From: Candidatus Microthrix parvicella Bio17-1 | GTDB taxonomy: Bacteria; Actinomycetota; Acidimicrobiia; Acidimicrobiales; Microtrichaceae | Assembly (NCBI RefSeq): GCF_000299415.1 | Contig: NZ_AMPG01000004.1 | Location: forward strand, 62,001 to 126,000 | Length of the DNA: 64,000 bases | Direction: 5' to 3' | Part shown: piece by piece, positions 1-7,327 of the stretch | Numbering within the stretch: the stretch's first letter is position 1 | How the letters are laid out: every line of letters begins with the position of its first letter | Program-made: the position numbers and the translations under genes | Notes under the pieces: model-generated | Seen by the model: only the letters and a program-made list of their open reading frames with translations | Told to the model about the DNA's origin: nothing | Database searches by the model: none

Positions 1-282
1 GTGGGCATCGGCGGAGCAGTCGTCGCTCAGTCGATGGGGGGTTCCAACCCTGAAGCCGCCAACACCGCGGCGCAGGCTGAATCGGCCCCGGTCTCCGACA
101 GCGCCGCGCAAAGCGGAGCGCAGGAGAAGGGCGCGCAGACCGAAGCACAACCAACCGGGCTTCCGGCCGCGCAGCCACCCGCTCCCCAGGGTGCCCAAGC
201 TGACACTGCGACGTTCCCGACCTGGCTGTGTCGGCTCGTGGCGCCATTCCGCGTGTCCGGCTGCGCCGAGAACCAGCCGTAA
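1..282 (+). CDS. C-terminal part of an unidentified protein (cut by window edge)
   Basis: An open frame runs from the first base to a TAA at 280-282, so the gene probably begins left of the window; the GTG at base 1 need not be its start. The visible 93 residues open with a short hydrophobic stretch (GIGGAVVAQSM) that may be the end of a membrane helix. An Ala/Gln/Pro-rich low-complexity stretch follows, then a short tail with two cysteines. In actinobacteria the slot before trxB often holds a sigma factor/anti-sigma pair, and a helix plus low-complexity extracytoplasmic tail would suit an anti-sigma factor. Nothing here proves that, so no function is assigned. Confidence 0.5.
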   Translation: MGIGGAVVAQSMGGSNPEAANTAAQAESAPVSDSAAQSGAQEKGAQTEAQPTGLPAAQPPAPQGAQADTATFPTWLCRLVAPFRVSGCAENQP

Positions 283-320
283 CTGGGCATCGAGGTCGCT
301 GCGCCTCATAGGCTGGCACG

Positions 321-674
321 ATGGCCACGTCACCTGCTGCCACACACGATCCACCGTCAGCGCCCGCTGGGCCCTCCGGCACCCAAAGCCACGGCGATGC
401 CCACTGGGCGGACCAGGTCGCAGACCTGATCGTCGACACCGTCGATCGCGTGCGCGACCGTACGGTGACCCCGGCGCACGCACTCGCCAAATATGTGGTG
501 TACGGCGCGGTGATCGCAGTGCTGATTCTTCCGCTCCTGGTGTTCACCCTGGTGGCGCTGGTTCGGATCATGGATGCCTTCATCCCCGGCAGCGTCTGGA
601 TCCCCTACCTCATCCTCGGCCTGGCCTTCGGTTTTGGTGGCGTTTTCCTTTGGTCCAAACGGCACCCTAAATGA
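321..674 (+). CDS. small two-helix membrane protein upstream of trxB
   Basis: This 117-residue protein has a polar N-terminal half (about residues 1-55) rich in Pro, Ser and charged residues. Two hydrophobic segments follow, at about 57-80 (VYGAVIAVLILPLLVFTLVA) and 90-110, and it ends in a basic tail (WSKRHPK). It looks like a small integral membrane protein with a cytosolic head. The stop overlaps the trxB start (ATGA at 671-674), so the two are probably translated together. Proteins with this layout sit in front of trxB in other actinobacteria, but I recognise no named family or function. The start is the ATG at 321; no strong ribosome binding site is visible. Confidence 0.7.
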   Translation: MATSPAATHDPPSAPAGPSGTQSHGDAHWADQVADLIVDTVDRVRDRTVTPAHALAKYVVYGAVIAVLILPLLVFTLVALVRIMDAFIPGSVWIPYLILGLAFGFGGVFLWSKRHPK

Positions 675-1636
675 GCACTATTCATCGCAAGGTTCTCATC
701 ATCGGCTCTGGTCCAGCGGGGCTGACTGCCGGCATCTACACGTCTCGGGCCCAACTCGAACCGCTTCTCGTCGAGGGCGAGCCGTCATCGACCTCGGACC
801 AACCCGGGGGGCAGTTGATGCTCACCACCGAAGTCGAGAACTTCCCTGGCTTTCCTGATCAGGTGCAAGGCCCTGATCTCATGAACAACATGCGGGTGCA
901 GGCGCAGCATTTCGGCACCGAGATCATCACCGCCAAGGTGTCCAAGGTGGACTTCTCCGCCGAACCCCACCGTTTGTGGGTCGGTGACCCCGACGCGGCC
1001 GAACCCACCTACACGGCCGATGCGGTCATCGTGGCAACCGGCGCTCAGGCCCTCATGCTGGGCCTTGATGCCGAATGGCGCCTGATGGGCCGAGGGGTCT
1101 CCACCTGCGCCACGTGCGACGGCTTCTTCTTCCGTGAACGCGATGTTGCTGTCGTGGGCGGCGGCGACTCGGCCATGGAGGAGGCGCTGTTCCTGGCCCG
1201 AATGGCCGGTTCGGTCACCGTCATTCACCGACGCGGCGAGCTGCGCGCATCCAAGATCATGGCCGAACGGGCGTTGGCCCACCCCAAGATCTCGTTCGTG
1301 TGGAACACCCTGGTTGAAGATCTCGTTGGCGACGAGGCCTTGGAAGGGCTGCTCCTTCGCGATGTGACCAGTGGTACCACGCGGACGCTGCCCATGGCCG
1401 GGCTGTTCGTCGCCATCGGCCACCGTCCCAACACCGACCTGTTCATCGGCCACCTCGATGCCGACGACGCCGGCTACCTGATCACCCAAGCCGATGGTTC
1501 CCAGACGTCGGTGGAGGGTGTCTTTGCCTGCGGCGACGTTCAGGACGAGACCTACCGTCAAGCCATCACGGCGGCCGGGAGTGGATGCATGGCGGCCATC
1601 GACGCCGAACGCTGGCTTGAGAGCCGCGGAGAATAG
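671..1636 (+). CDS. trxB: thioredoxin reductase
   Basis: A 321-residue FAD/NADPH flavoprotein that reduces thioredoxin in the cytosol. The N-terminal FAD-binding motif GSGPAG is at residues 12-17, the redox-active disulfide CATC at 146-149, and the NADPH-binding GGGDS at 163-167. A C-terminal FAD motif (ACGDVQD) lies near residue 287. Length and domain order (FAD, inserted NADPH domain, FAD) match low-molecular-weight bacterial TrxB. It overlaps the preceding membrane-protein gene by 4 bp and lies 86 bp upstream of trxA, its substrate, on the same strand, so the two likely form one operon. Confidence 0.97.
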   Translation: MSTIHRKVLIIGSGPAGLTAGIYTSRAQLEPLLVEGEPSSTSDQPGGQLMLTTEVENFPGFPDQVQGPDLMNNMRVQAQHFGTEIITAKVSKVDFSAEPHRLWVGDPDAAEPTYTADAVIVATGAQALMLGLDAEWRLMGRGVSTCATCDGFFFRERDVAVVGGGDSAMEEALFLARMAGSVTVIHRRGELRASKIMAERALAHPKISFVWNTLVEDLVGDEALEGLLLRDVTSGTTRTLPMAGLFVAIGHRPNTDLFIGHLDADDAGYLITQADGSQTSVEGVFACGDVQDETYRQAITAAGSGCMAAIDAERWLESRGE

Positions 1637-1722
1637 GCAAACCACTCGTCCCGCTTGACTGCGGGAATGCGGCGGCCATCCACATCGTTGTCACCAGTTC
1701 ACCCCTCAAAAACGGAGCCCCC

Positions 1723-2052
1723 ATGTCCGCAGCGATCACCCATCTCACCAACTCAAGCTTTTCCGAGGAGGTCACCGGCAGCGACCTTCCCGTCCTGGTG
1801 GACTTTTGGGCGGAATGGTGTGGACCGTGCAAGACGATTGCTCCGGTCCTCGAGGAACTTGCGCAAGAACACGGCGACAAACTGCGGATCGCCAAGGTGG
1901 ACGTCGATTCCGAGCAGGCGCTGGCCTTGCGTTTCGGCATCCAGGGCATCCCCACCATGATCGTGTTCTCCAACGGCGAACCCGAACTTCGCATCACCGG
2001 CGCCATGGGCAAGCCGCAGCTTGAAGCCAAGCTGGGCAGCTACCTGGAGTAA
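1723..2052 (+). CDS. trxA: thioredoxin
   Basis: A 109-residue classical thioredoxin, the dithiol donor kept reduced by the adjacent TrxB. The active site WCGPC is at residues 32-36 and the cis-proline (GIPT) is Pro77, both diagnostic. The start ATG at 1723 has a GGAG-containing leader a few bases upstream. The gene is convergent with parB, whose stop lies 84 bp downstream on the other strand; the gap carries DnaA-box-like sequences rather than an obvious hairpin with a T-run. Confidence 0.97.
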   Translation: MSAAITHLTNSSFSEEVTGSDLPVLVDFWAEWCGPCKTIAPVLEELAQEHGDKLRIAKVDVDSEQALALRFGIQGIPTMIVFSNGEPELRITGAMGKPQLEAKLGSYLE

Positions 2053-2112
2053 TCCACAGCGTCGTTGCCGTCGCCCCCAGCGAGATCCACAGCCATATCC
2101 ACATCTGTGGAT
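2051..2112. promoter_or_regulatory. cluster of DnaA-box-like sites between trxA and parB
   Basis: Within about 60 bp there are four copies of the core ATCCACA or its complement: AATCCACAG at 2051, GATCCACAG near 2084, ATATCCACA at 2095-2103, and the inverted TGTGGAT at 2106-2112. The last two form a near-perfect palindrome. The DnaA box consensus is TTATCCACA, so each is one or two mismatches off. A role in titrating DnaA or in origin function is inference. Confidence 0.4.
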
Positions 2113-2135
2113 GTCCCGGTCCGCATCGGATCAGG

Positions 2136-3125
2136 TCACCCGTTGACCCCGGGACCTTCGTTGCCGATCACGATGCGATACAGGCGTTCCAAATCGTCCA
2201 GATCGGCGAACTCCACGACGATGCGGCCACGCTTGGAGGAGAGTTCGACCGATACCGGCGTGTCCAGGCGGTCGGACAGAAGCTGCTCCAGCTCCAACAC
2301 ACCTGCTGGGCGCTGTTCCGAATGCGCTCCGGAACCGGTGCTCGGGTCATCCGACGGTTTTGGACGCCCACCTCCGATCGACTTACGCCGTCCACTGGGA
2401 ACCTGCCCGGCCAGTTGATGACGTGCCCGAACCAGTTCCTCCACCGCACGCACTGAGAGTTCGTCGTCAACCGCCCGCTGAGCCACAGCGGTGCGCGACG
2501 GCTCGTCGGGCAGCGAGAGCACCGCTCGGGCGGCGCCGGCGCTGAGCACGCCATCACGCACCAGACGCTGAAGCTCGGTTGGCAACTGCAGGAGGCGCAG
2601 CAGGTTTGTCACCGCCGGACGGCTTCGACCAAGCCTCGTGGCCGCATCGGACTGAGACAGGCCAAAGTCGTCCATCAACTGCTGGATGCCCACCGCCTCC
2701 TCCAGCGGATTGAGATCCTCACGGTGAAGGTTTTCAACCAGGGCCTCCTCAAGGGCCGCCTGGTCGTCCCCCTCCCGGATCAAAACCGGCACGGTCGCCA
2801 GACCTGCCTGCCGAGCGGCCCGCCAGCGACGTTCACCTGCGATCAGGTGGTAGGTGCCCTGTGCTGCAGGACGGACCAGCAGGGGCTGAAGAACCCCGAG
2901 CGCGGCGATCGAAGCCGCCAGCCCACCGAGCGACTCGGGGTCAAAGTCCACTCGGGGCTGAAACGGGTTGGCGCGGATGTCATCAACGGCAACTTCCAGC
3001 ACCCCCCTGGGCACGGCGCCCGTCGCATCTCCCGATGCCGACCCCTCGCTGGGGCGTTCCGGCTGGACTTCGGTTGGTGGGATCAGGGAGTCGAGACCCC
3101 GACCCAGTGCACTACGGCGCCCCAC
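2136..3125 (-). CDS. parB: chromosome partitioning protein ParB
   Basis: A 329-residue ParB/Spo0J CTPase that loads on parS and recruits ParA and SMC for segregation. The extreme N-terminus (GRRSALGRGLDSLIP) is the ParA-stimulating peptide. The CTP-binding motif GERRWRA is at 97-103 and ENLHRED begins at 131. A helix-turn-helix around 150-185 and a C-terminal dimerisation region follow. The GTG at 3125 is chosen as start because a good AAGGAGG lies 8 bases before it and it is followed at once by the conserved peptide; a longer upstream reading has no such match. It overlaps the end of parA by 14 bp, giving a parA-parB operon. Confidence 0.95.
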   Translation of the reverse strand: MGRRSALGRGLDSLIPPTEVQPERPSEGSASGDATGAVPRGVLEVAVDDIRANPFQPRVDFDPESLGGLAASIAALGVLQPLLVRPAAQGTYHLIAGERRWRAARQAGLATVPVLIREGDDQAALEEALVENLHREDLNPLEEAVGIQQLMDDFGLSQSDAATRLGRSRPAVTNLLRLLQLPTELQRLVRDGVLSAGAARAVLSLPDEPSRTAVAQRAVDDELSVRAVEELVRARHQLAGQVPSGRRKSIGGGRPKPSDDPSTGSGAHSEQRPAGVLELEQLLSDRLDTPVSVELSSKRGRIVVEFADLDDLERLYRIVIGNEGPGVNG

Positions 3126-4038
3126 GTTCGTGAACCTCCTTGGCCAGCTCCCGATACGCCACGGCGGCGCGGGAGGACGTGTCGAAGAGTGTGATCGGCA
3201 TCCCATAGGAGGGTGCCTCCGAAAGGCGAACGCTTCGAGGGATGACGTTGCGGCAAACCTTGTCCCCGAAATGCTCCCGGACCTGGGCGGCCACCTCCTC
3301 AGAGAGGCGGGTACGACCGTCGTACATGGTCAGGACCAGGTTGCCCAGCTTCAACTCCGGGTGCAGGTTTCGTTGCACCTGGTCGATGTTTCTGATCAGT
3401 TGTCCCAAACCCTCCAGGGCGTAGTACTCGCACTGGATCGGCACCAGCACCTCAGACGCTGCGGCAAAGGCGTTCACCGTCAGCAGACCGAGCGATGGGG
3501 GACAATCGATGAGCACGAAGTCGAACTGGTCAAGGACCGGTTCGATCGTCCGCTTGAGCCGCTGTTCACGACTGAATGCCGGAACCAACTCCACCTCAGC
3601 ACCCGCAAGGTCAAGGTTGGAGGGGGCAACGAAAAGCCCCTTGACGGAAGTGGGCTCGATGCAGTCCTCGAGCGGCTGGTCGTGGAGCAGCACGTCGTAC
3701 ATCGAGGTGTCCACGGCCCGAGTGTCGAGCCCCAGACCGGTCGAAGCGTTGCCCTGGGGGTCGAGGTCGATCACCAACACGCGCAGGTCACGTTCAGCCA
3801 GCGCCGCCCCCAGGTTGACGGTGGTGGTGGTCTTGCCCACCCCACCTTTCTGGTTGGCGATCGCCACCACCCGGGTGGTCATGGTTTGAGTCGGCTTGGC
3901 AACATCGCCCTTCACGTCAACATCAGACTTCGGCTTCTTGATCTTCTTGGTCTTGCTCGTCACGTCAGTGAGGCTACGGCACGGCGCGCGGAGGCTGGTG
4001 CATCCCCGTGTCGGTGGGACATGTTTCACGTGGAACAT
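3112..4038 (-). CDS. parA: chromosome partitioning ATPase ParA (Soj)
   Basis: A deviant Walker-A ATPase that partners ParB in origin segregation. From the start used here the P-loop KGGVGKTT is at about residues 64-71, followed by the DLDPQGN motif, a switch region with DCPPSLG, and a C-terminal RNVIPRSVRLSEAPS block, all typical of ParA/Soj. The start is uncertain. The ATG at 4038 gives the peptide MFHVKH, which is simply a parS site translated. A GTG at 3963 and an ATG at 3882 (just before the core, MTTRVVAI) are alternatives, and none has a clear ribosome binding site. The basic Lys-rich N-terminal extension before the core resembles those of actinobacterial ParA proteins. Confidence 0.93.
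   Translation of the reverse strand: MFHVKHVPPTRGCTSLRAPCRSLTDVTSKTKKIKKPKSDVDVKGDVAKPTQTMTTRVVAIANQKGGVGKTTTTVNLGAALAERDLRVLVIDLDPQGNASTGLGLDTRAVDTSMYDVLLHDQPLEDCIEPTSVKGLFVAPSNLDLAGAEVELVPAFSREQRLKRTIEPVLDQFDFVLIDCPPSLGLLTVNAFAAASEVLVPIQCEYYALEGLGQLIRNIDQVQRNLHPELKLGNLVLTMYDGRTRLSEEVAAQVREHFGDKVCRNVIPRSVRLSEAPSYGMPITLFDTSSRAAVAYRELAKEVHERGAP
4022..4037. promoter_or_regulatory. parS site 1 (one mismatch)
   Basis: The 16-mer TGTTTCACGTGGAACA differs by one base from the conserved parS palindrome TGTTTCACGTGAAACA. It sits at the very 5' end of parA and, in the parA frame, encodes MFHVK. It is the ParB loading site expected close to oriC. Confidence 0.9.
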
Positions 4039-4070
4039 CGGATCCGAAACCAGGAGAGAGTCGGCGCACA

Positions 4071-4086
4071 CGTTTCACGTGAAACA
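4071..4086. promoter_or_regulatory. parS site 2
   Basis: The 16-mer CGTTTCACGTGAAACA contains the perfect 14-bp parS core GTTTCACGTGAAAC and differs from the full consensus only in its first base. It lies 33 bp upstream of site 1, in the parA-jag gap, and may also let ParB influence the parAB promoter. Confidence 0.93.
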
Positions 4087-4119
4087 ACCCCGGCTCTCAC
4101 GACTCACCGCAAAACGGTT

Positions 4120-4147
4120 GATGCCCCGACCCTGAGGCCGGGGCATC
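4120..4147 (-). terminator. hairpin downstream of jag
   Basis: A perfect 9-bp inverted repeat, GATGCCCCG at 4120-4128 and CGGGGCATC at 4139-4147, with a 10-base loop. On the minus strand it lies 28 bp after the jag stop and is followed by a short T-run (GTTTTG). It fits a terminator for the rpmH-to-jag operon, separating it from parAB. Confidence 0.6.
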
Positions 4148-4175
4148 TCTGGATTGCTTGGACGTGCCGCTCTGT

Positions 4176-5075
4176 CTAGCTGGGCTTGATGACCACCCTG
4201 CGGTCGCGGCCCTGGCCCTCCGATTCGGTGCTGACCCCGTCCACCGCATTCGCGGCGTCGTGCACGATCTTCCGATCGATCGAACCCATCGACTCCAGCA
4301 CCATCGGTTCACCCGATTCGGCCACCTGTCGGGCCAGGTCTCCACCGAAGGACTCCAACGCTTCGCGTCGCAGCACCTTGTATCCGGCAATATCCACTCC
4401 AAGCCGCACCTCGGTGCCGCCCTTGGCCTCTTTCAACATGACCGCCTTGGACAGCTCCAGGATGGCGTCGGCGGTGGCGCCTCGATGGCCAACCATCACC
4501 CCAAGGCCGTCGCCCGTCACCGACACGTCCACCCGGTCGCCATCAATCTCGCTGGTCGTCGACACCGTATGACCTGCGGCTGTAAACAGCCCGCCCAGGA
4601 ATGCCTCGACCGTCGACGCAACCTCGGGGGCCGTCATCGGGGCTGCCGATGGATCGCTCGGGGTGCCCGACCGGTCTTGGCGTCGGCCGCCACCGCTTCG
4701 TTGGCCCCGTGAGGCCTGCGCACCCTCGCCGGACGGCGAGCCGTCTTGGCCCTTGTCCGATGCGGGGGCTGCCGATGGGGCGGCCGCCGTCTCCGATGCG
4801 GTGTTTCCACCACCCTTTCGGTCTTGGCCTCGACCACCGCTGCGCTTCGAGTCGCCACCGGACCCACCCCGGCGACGCCGCTCCTCTTTCGCCGGTGCAG
4901 CCACCGGGGCGACACGGGCTCGAATTCGGGCCATCGACTTCACGCGTCCAAACATGGAAACGCTGGGATGTTCCAGCACCTCCACCTCGGCCTCGGATTC
5001 GTGCACGCCCAACTTTTCGAGCGCCAGGTCACGCGCCTCGTCGATGGTCTTGCCGGTCAGTTCGATCCACTCCAT
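4176..5075 (-). CDS. jag: Jag/KhpB-family RNA-binding protein
   Basis: A 299-residue protein with the three-part Jag layout. The Jag-N domain is at 1-50 (EARDLALEKLGV...VEVLEHPS). A long Gly/Ser/Arg-rich linker of about 100 residues follows, then a KH domain with a VGHRG loop and a C-terminal R3H domain. KhpB/Jag proteins bind RNA with KhpA and affect cell elongation in Gram-positives. The gene lies 15 bp after yidC on the same strand, the conserved arrangement. The linker is unusually long and low in complexity. The usual next gene, rsmG, is absent; parA follows instead. Confidence 0.92.
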   Translation of the reverse strand: MEWIELTGKTIDEARDLALEKLGVHESEAEVEVLEHPSVSMFGRVKSMARIRARVAPVAAPAKEERRRRGGSGGDSKRSGGRGQDRKGGGNTASETAAAPSAAPASDKGQDGSPSGEGAQASRGQRSGGGRRQDRSGTPSDPSAAPMTAPEVASTVEAFLGGLFTAAGHTVSTTSEIDGDRVDVSVTGDGLGVMVGHRGATADAILELSKAVMLKEAKGGTEVRLGVDIAGYKVLRREALESFGGDLARQVAESGEPMVLESMGSIDRKIVHDAANAVDGVSTESEGQGRDRRVVIKPS

Positions 5076-5090
5076 AGCTGCTTCCCTTGG

Positions 5091-6227
5091 TCATCCCCCG
5101 GAACGGGGGTCTCCTGATCGACGGCCGCGGCCGCCCGATGATGATGTCGATGACCGACGAGCGCTTCCGCTCTTCGGCTTCGACGTTGTTCCAGTGCGCT
5201 TCGACGGTTGGCCTGGCTTCGGTTCCGTTGAAGCGGCCGATCCGTTCGATGCCGACGCCTTGTCGGACTGCGCCTTGGCGCTCTCGCTCTGCGGGTTGGG
5301 GCGCTTCTTCTTGGCTTTGGCATCCGCCTCAGCCTCGGTGAGATGGCCCTTTCCTTTGCCGGGCACTCGATGCACCCCGGGGCCGTCGTCGCCGTAGAGC
5401 TCCTTGGTGATGTAGCTCTGCGTGGCGATCCTCACCAGGCCCTGTACCCCCCAATACACCGCCAACGCCCCAGCAAAGTTGAAGGCGAACACCGGCAACA
5501 CAAACGGCATCACCTTGAGGATCATCGCTTGGGTGGGGTTGGCGTTGGCATTTGGGTTGCGGTTCTGGATCTGGCGGTTCTGGATGAACTGGATCACCAG
5601 AATCAACAGCAACAGAATGAGATAGGGAATGAACGGCACGATGCCCTGCGCCCAGGCCTCGGCCGGGGTCTTCGCCAGATCCAGACGGAAGCCCCTCCCA
5701 AAGAACGGCATCGTGTTTTGGGTGCTCATCGTCTTGTAGAAGCGGGTGGCGACGTTGACGTGCTCGGGGTTGAAGTACTGGTCGGTGAACACCCAGGACG
5801 TCAGCGGCTTGCCGTTGGCAGCCTGCGACACGATGTGACCGACACCTGCGGACGTGCCGCCGAGGCGGTTCGTCAGGCCGCGGATGAGGTGATACATCAC
5901 GATGAAGACCGGCGCTTGGGCAATCACCGGTAGGCAGCCGCCAACGGGCGAGATGTTGTTCTCCTTGTAGAACAACATCAACTCGGTGTTCAGCCGCTCG
6001 CGATCGCCTTTGTACTTCGCCTGAAGTTGTTTCAGCTCGGGTTGCAGCCGCTGCATCTGGAGCATCGACTTCGTGCTCTTCACCGTCAGGGGCGTGGTGA
6101 CCACCATCACCAGGAAGGTGAAGAGCACGATGGCGACCCCGAACGAGGGGATCACGGCGTAGATACCGGCGACGATGGCGCCGAAGAACTCAAACAGTGG
6201 GTCGAAGGGACCAAGCAGGTCAGGCAT
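5091..6227 (-). CDS. yidC: membrane protein insertase YidC
   Basis: A 378-residue YidC/Oxa1-family insertase that inserts proteins into the cytoplasmic membrane. A hydrophobic N-terminal segment leads into a helix near residues 25-50, then the charged cytoplasmic loop ([18 protein letters not shown]) and the conserved membrane block with [12 protein letters not shown]. Three more helices follow, and a very basic Lys/Ser/Gly-rich tail covers about 310-378, likely contacting the ribosome. It lacks the large periplasmic domain of proteobacterial YidC, as expected for an actinobacterium. The ATG at 6227 overlaps the end of yidD by 8 bp. Confidence 0.95.
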   Translation of the reverse strand: MPDLLGPFDPLFEFFGAIVAGIYAVIPSFGVAIVLFTFLVMVVTTPLTVKSTKSMLQMQRLQPELKQLQAKYKGDRERLNTELMLFYKENNISPVGGCLPVIAQAPVFIVMYHLIRGLTNRLGGTSAGVGHIVSQAANGKPLTSWVFTDQYFNPEHVNVATRFYKTMSTQNTMPFFGRGFRLDLAKTPAEAWAQGIVPFIPYLILLLLILVIQFIQNRQIQNRNPNANANPTQAMILKVMPFVLPVFAFNFAGALAVYWGVQGLVRIATQSYITKELYGDDGPGVHRVPGKGKGHLTEAEADAKAKKKRPNPQSESAKAQSDKASASNGSAASTEPKPGQPSKRTGTTSKPKSGSARRSSTSSSGGRGRRSGDPRSGG

Positions 6228-6483
6228 CGGTACTCAAGTCATCTCGTGAGGAAGAAACTGGCTCGGGGGCGCAATTTCCATGGATATCGGGAACCGGATC
6301 CCAACCGCTGGCTCCCCAGGGATGGCATCGGCTCAGTCGGCGCAGCGACATTGCTCCACCTTTGATGGCCCCGTGAACCTGCACCGCTTCGTCGGCATAG
6401 GACGAGCAGGACGGTACGTACCGACAGGGCGAGGGGCGGGCGTTGGTCATCACCTGGTAGCCGTGAATGACGCCCTGGATCAT
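6220..6483 (-). CDS. yidD: membrane protein insertion efficiency factor YidD
   Basis: An 87-residue YidD protein. The family core is clear: an amphipathic N-terminus ([10 protein letters not shown]), then [20 protein letters not shown], a basic patch ([10 protein letters not shown]) and GWDPVPD. The cysteines of the HCx/CRY-PSCS pattern are all present. The start ATG at 6483 overlaps the rnpA stop (ATGA) and the 3' end overlaps yidC by 8 bp, so rnpA-yidD-yidC appear translationally coupled. YidD aids YidC-dependent insertion at the inner membrane. Confidence 0.93.
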   Translation of the reverse strand: MIQGVIHGYQVMTNARPSPCRYVPSCSSYADEAVQVHGAIKGGAMSLRRLSRCHPWGASGWDPVPDIHGNCAPEPVSSSRDDLSTDA

Positions 6484-6839
6484 CCGGGCGAGTGGCGACG
6501 GGTGCCTTGGACGCTGCGTTCCGCTGACGTCAGGGCGTTGTTCAGATGGGTCGACAGTTCGTCGAAGCTCAGGTTGGAGATCGCCGGCCCACCCACGATC
6601 AGGTAGTCCTTCGTAACCAAGGTTCCGCGTCGTTCCGCGTCGGCCATCAGATGCCGCAGGCGCCGACGCACCCGGTTGCGTGTCACAGCCGGTCCCAGCC
6701 GCTTGCCGAGAGCGAACGCCACCCGAGGCCGATTGGCGCTCGTGGGTGCTGCTATCACCGTGACCGGCCCGCTGTGACCCTTGCTCCCCGCTTGACGCAG
6801 TGAGCGAAAGGCCTGGCGACCGGTGAGCCGCCACGTCAG
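6480..6839 (-). CDS. rnpA: ribonuclease P protein component
   Basis: The protein subunit of RNase P, which trims tRNA 5' leaders. The hallmark basic motif [10 protein letters not shown] is present, preceded by [17 protein letters not shown], and the N-terminal half ([17 protein letters not shown]) matches the family. No ATG, GTG or TTG lies in frame at the right place. The only sensible start is the CTG at 6839, whose last two bases are the first two of the rpmH stop (CTGA). That gives 119 residues, the normal family length. Coupling to rpmH would explain a weak start codon. The gene overlaps yidD at its 3' end. Confidence 0.88.
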   Translation of the reverse strand: MTWRLTGRQAFRSLRQAGSKGHSGPVTVIAAPTSANRPRVAFALGKRLGPAVTRNRVRRRLRHLMADAERRGTLVTKDYLIVGGPAISNLSFDELSTHLNNALTSAERSVQGTRRHSPG

Positions 6840-6970
6840 GCCGACAAGCGGGCACGGCCCTTGCGGCGGCGCGCCTTCACCACTGCTCGACCTGAGCGCT
6901 CGGCCATGCGATGACGAAAGCCGTGTCGACGAGCACGACGGCGCGTCTTTGGCTGGTAGGTACGCTTCAC
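6836..6970 (-). CDS. rpmH: 50S ribosomal protein L34
   Basis: A 44-residue, very basic protein beginning [22 protein letters not shown], the unmistakable L34 signature. It starts with GTG at 6970, preceded 7 bases earlier by a strong AGGAGG. It is the first gene of the leftward rpmH-rnpA-yidD-yidC-jag operon and diverges from dnaA. Confidence 0.97.
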   Translation of the reverse strand: MKRTYQPKTRRRARRHGFRHRMAERSGRAVVKARRRKGRARLSA

Positions 6971-7327
6971 GAAGATTCCTCCTGGATGGGCCCGGACAAG
7001 CTTGCAAGGGGCTGTTGCCGTGCGGAGAGCCGGCCGCGCCGGCACACGGAACGAACACGTTACGGGCAGCGCCGTGTCGGGGGCAACCCGCGCAGGACAC
7101 GGACAGATTTGTCGGAGGGCTGGAGCGCCCTACCAATGAGTGCTACGGTCATCCTCCCTTGCCCGAAGCTTGGGGACGTGCCGGCAACGATGCCACCGGT
7201 CCCACACGACGAACGCCGTCAACGGGGCACCGGCGCACGGAAAGCTCCGACAGTTCGTCCATGGGAGACTGTCCACAGTTTGTGGACCGTGCTGTGGACA
7301 ATTAGGCCTGAGGTGAAGCACCACCCC
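6971..7327. promoter_or_regulatory. rpmH-dnaA divergent intergenic region with DnaA boxes
   Basis: This 357-bp non-coding gap must hold the promoters of rpmH (leftward) and dnaA (rightward). Near dnaA it carries DnaA-box-like sites: CTGTCCACA at 7269-7277, a weaker inverted TTGTGGACC near 7280, and TGTGGACAA at 7293-7301. The last is the complement of TTGTCCACA, a standard high-GC actinobacterial box. Their place 25-60 bp before the dnaA start suggests autoregulation by DnaA. No other structure was evident. Confidence 0.7.

Noticed and set aside
785-1645. Long open frame antisense to trxB
   Set aside because: Codon-position GC bias of trxB opens this frame; its product has no recognisable motif and no start signal.
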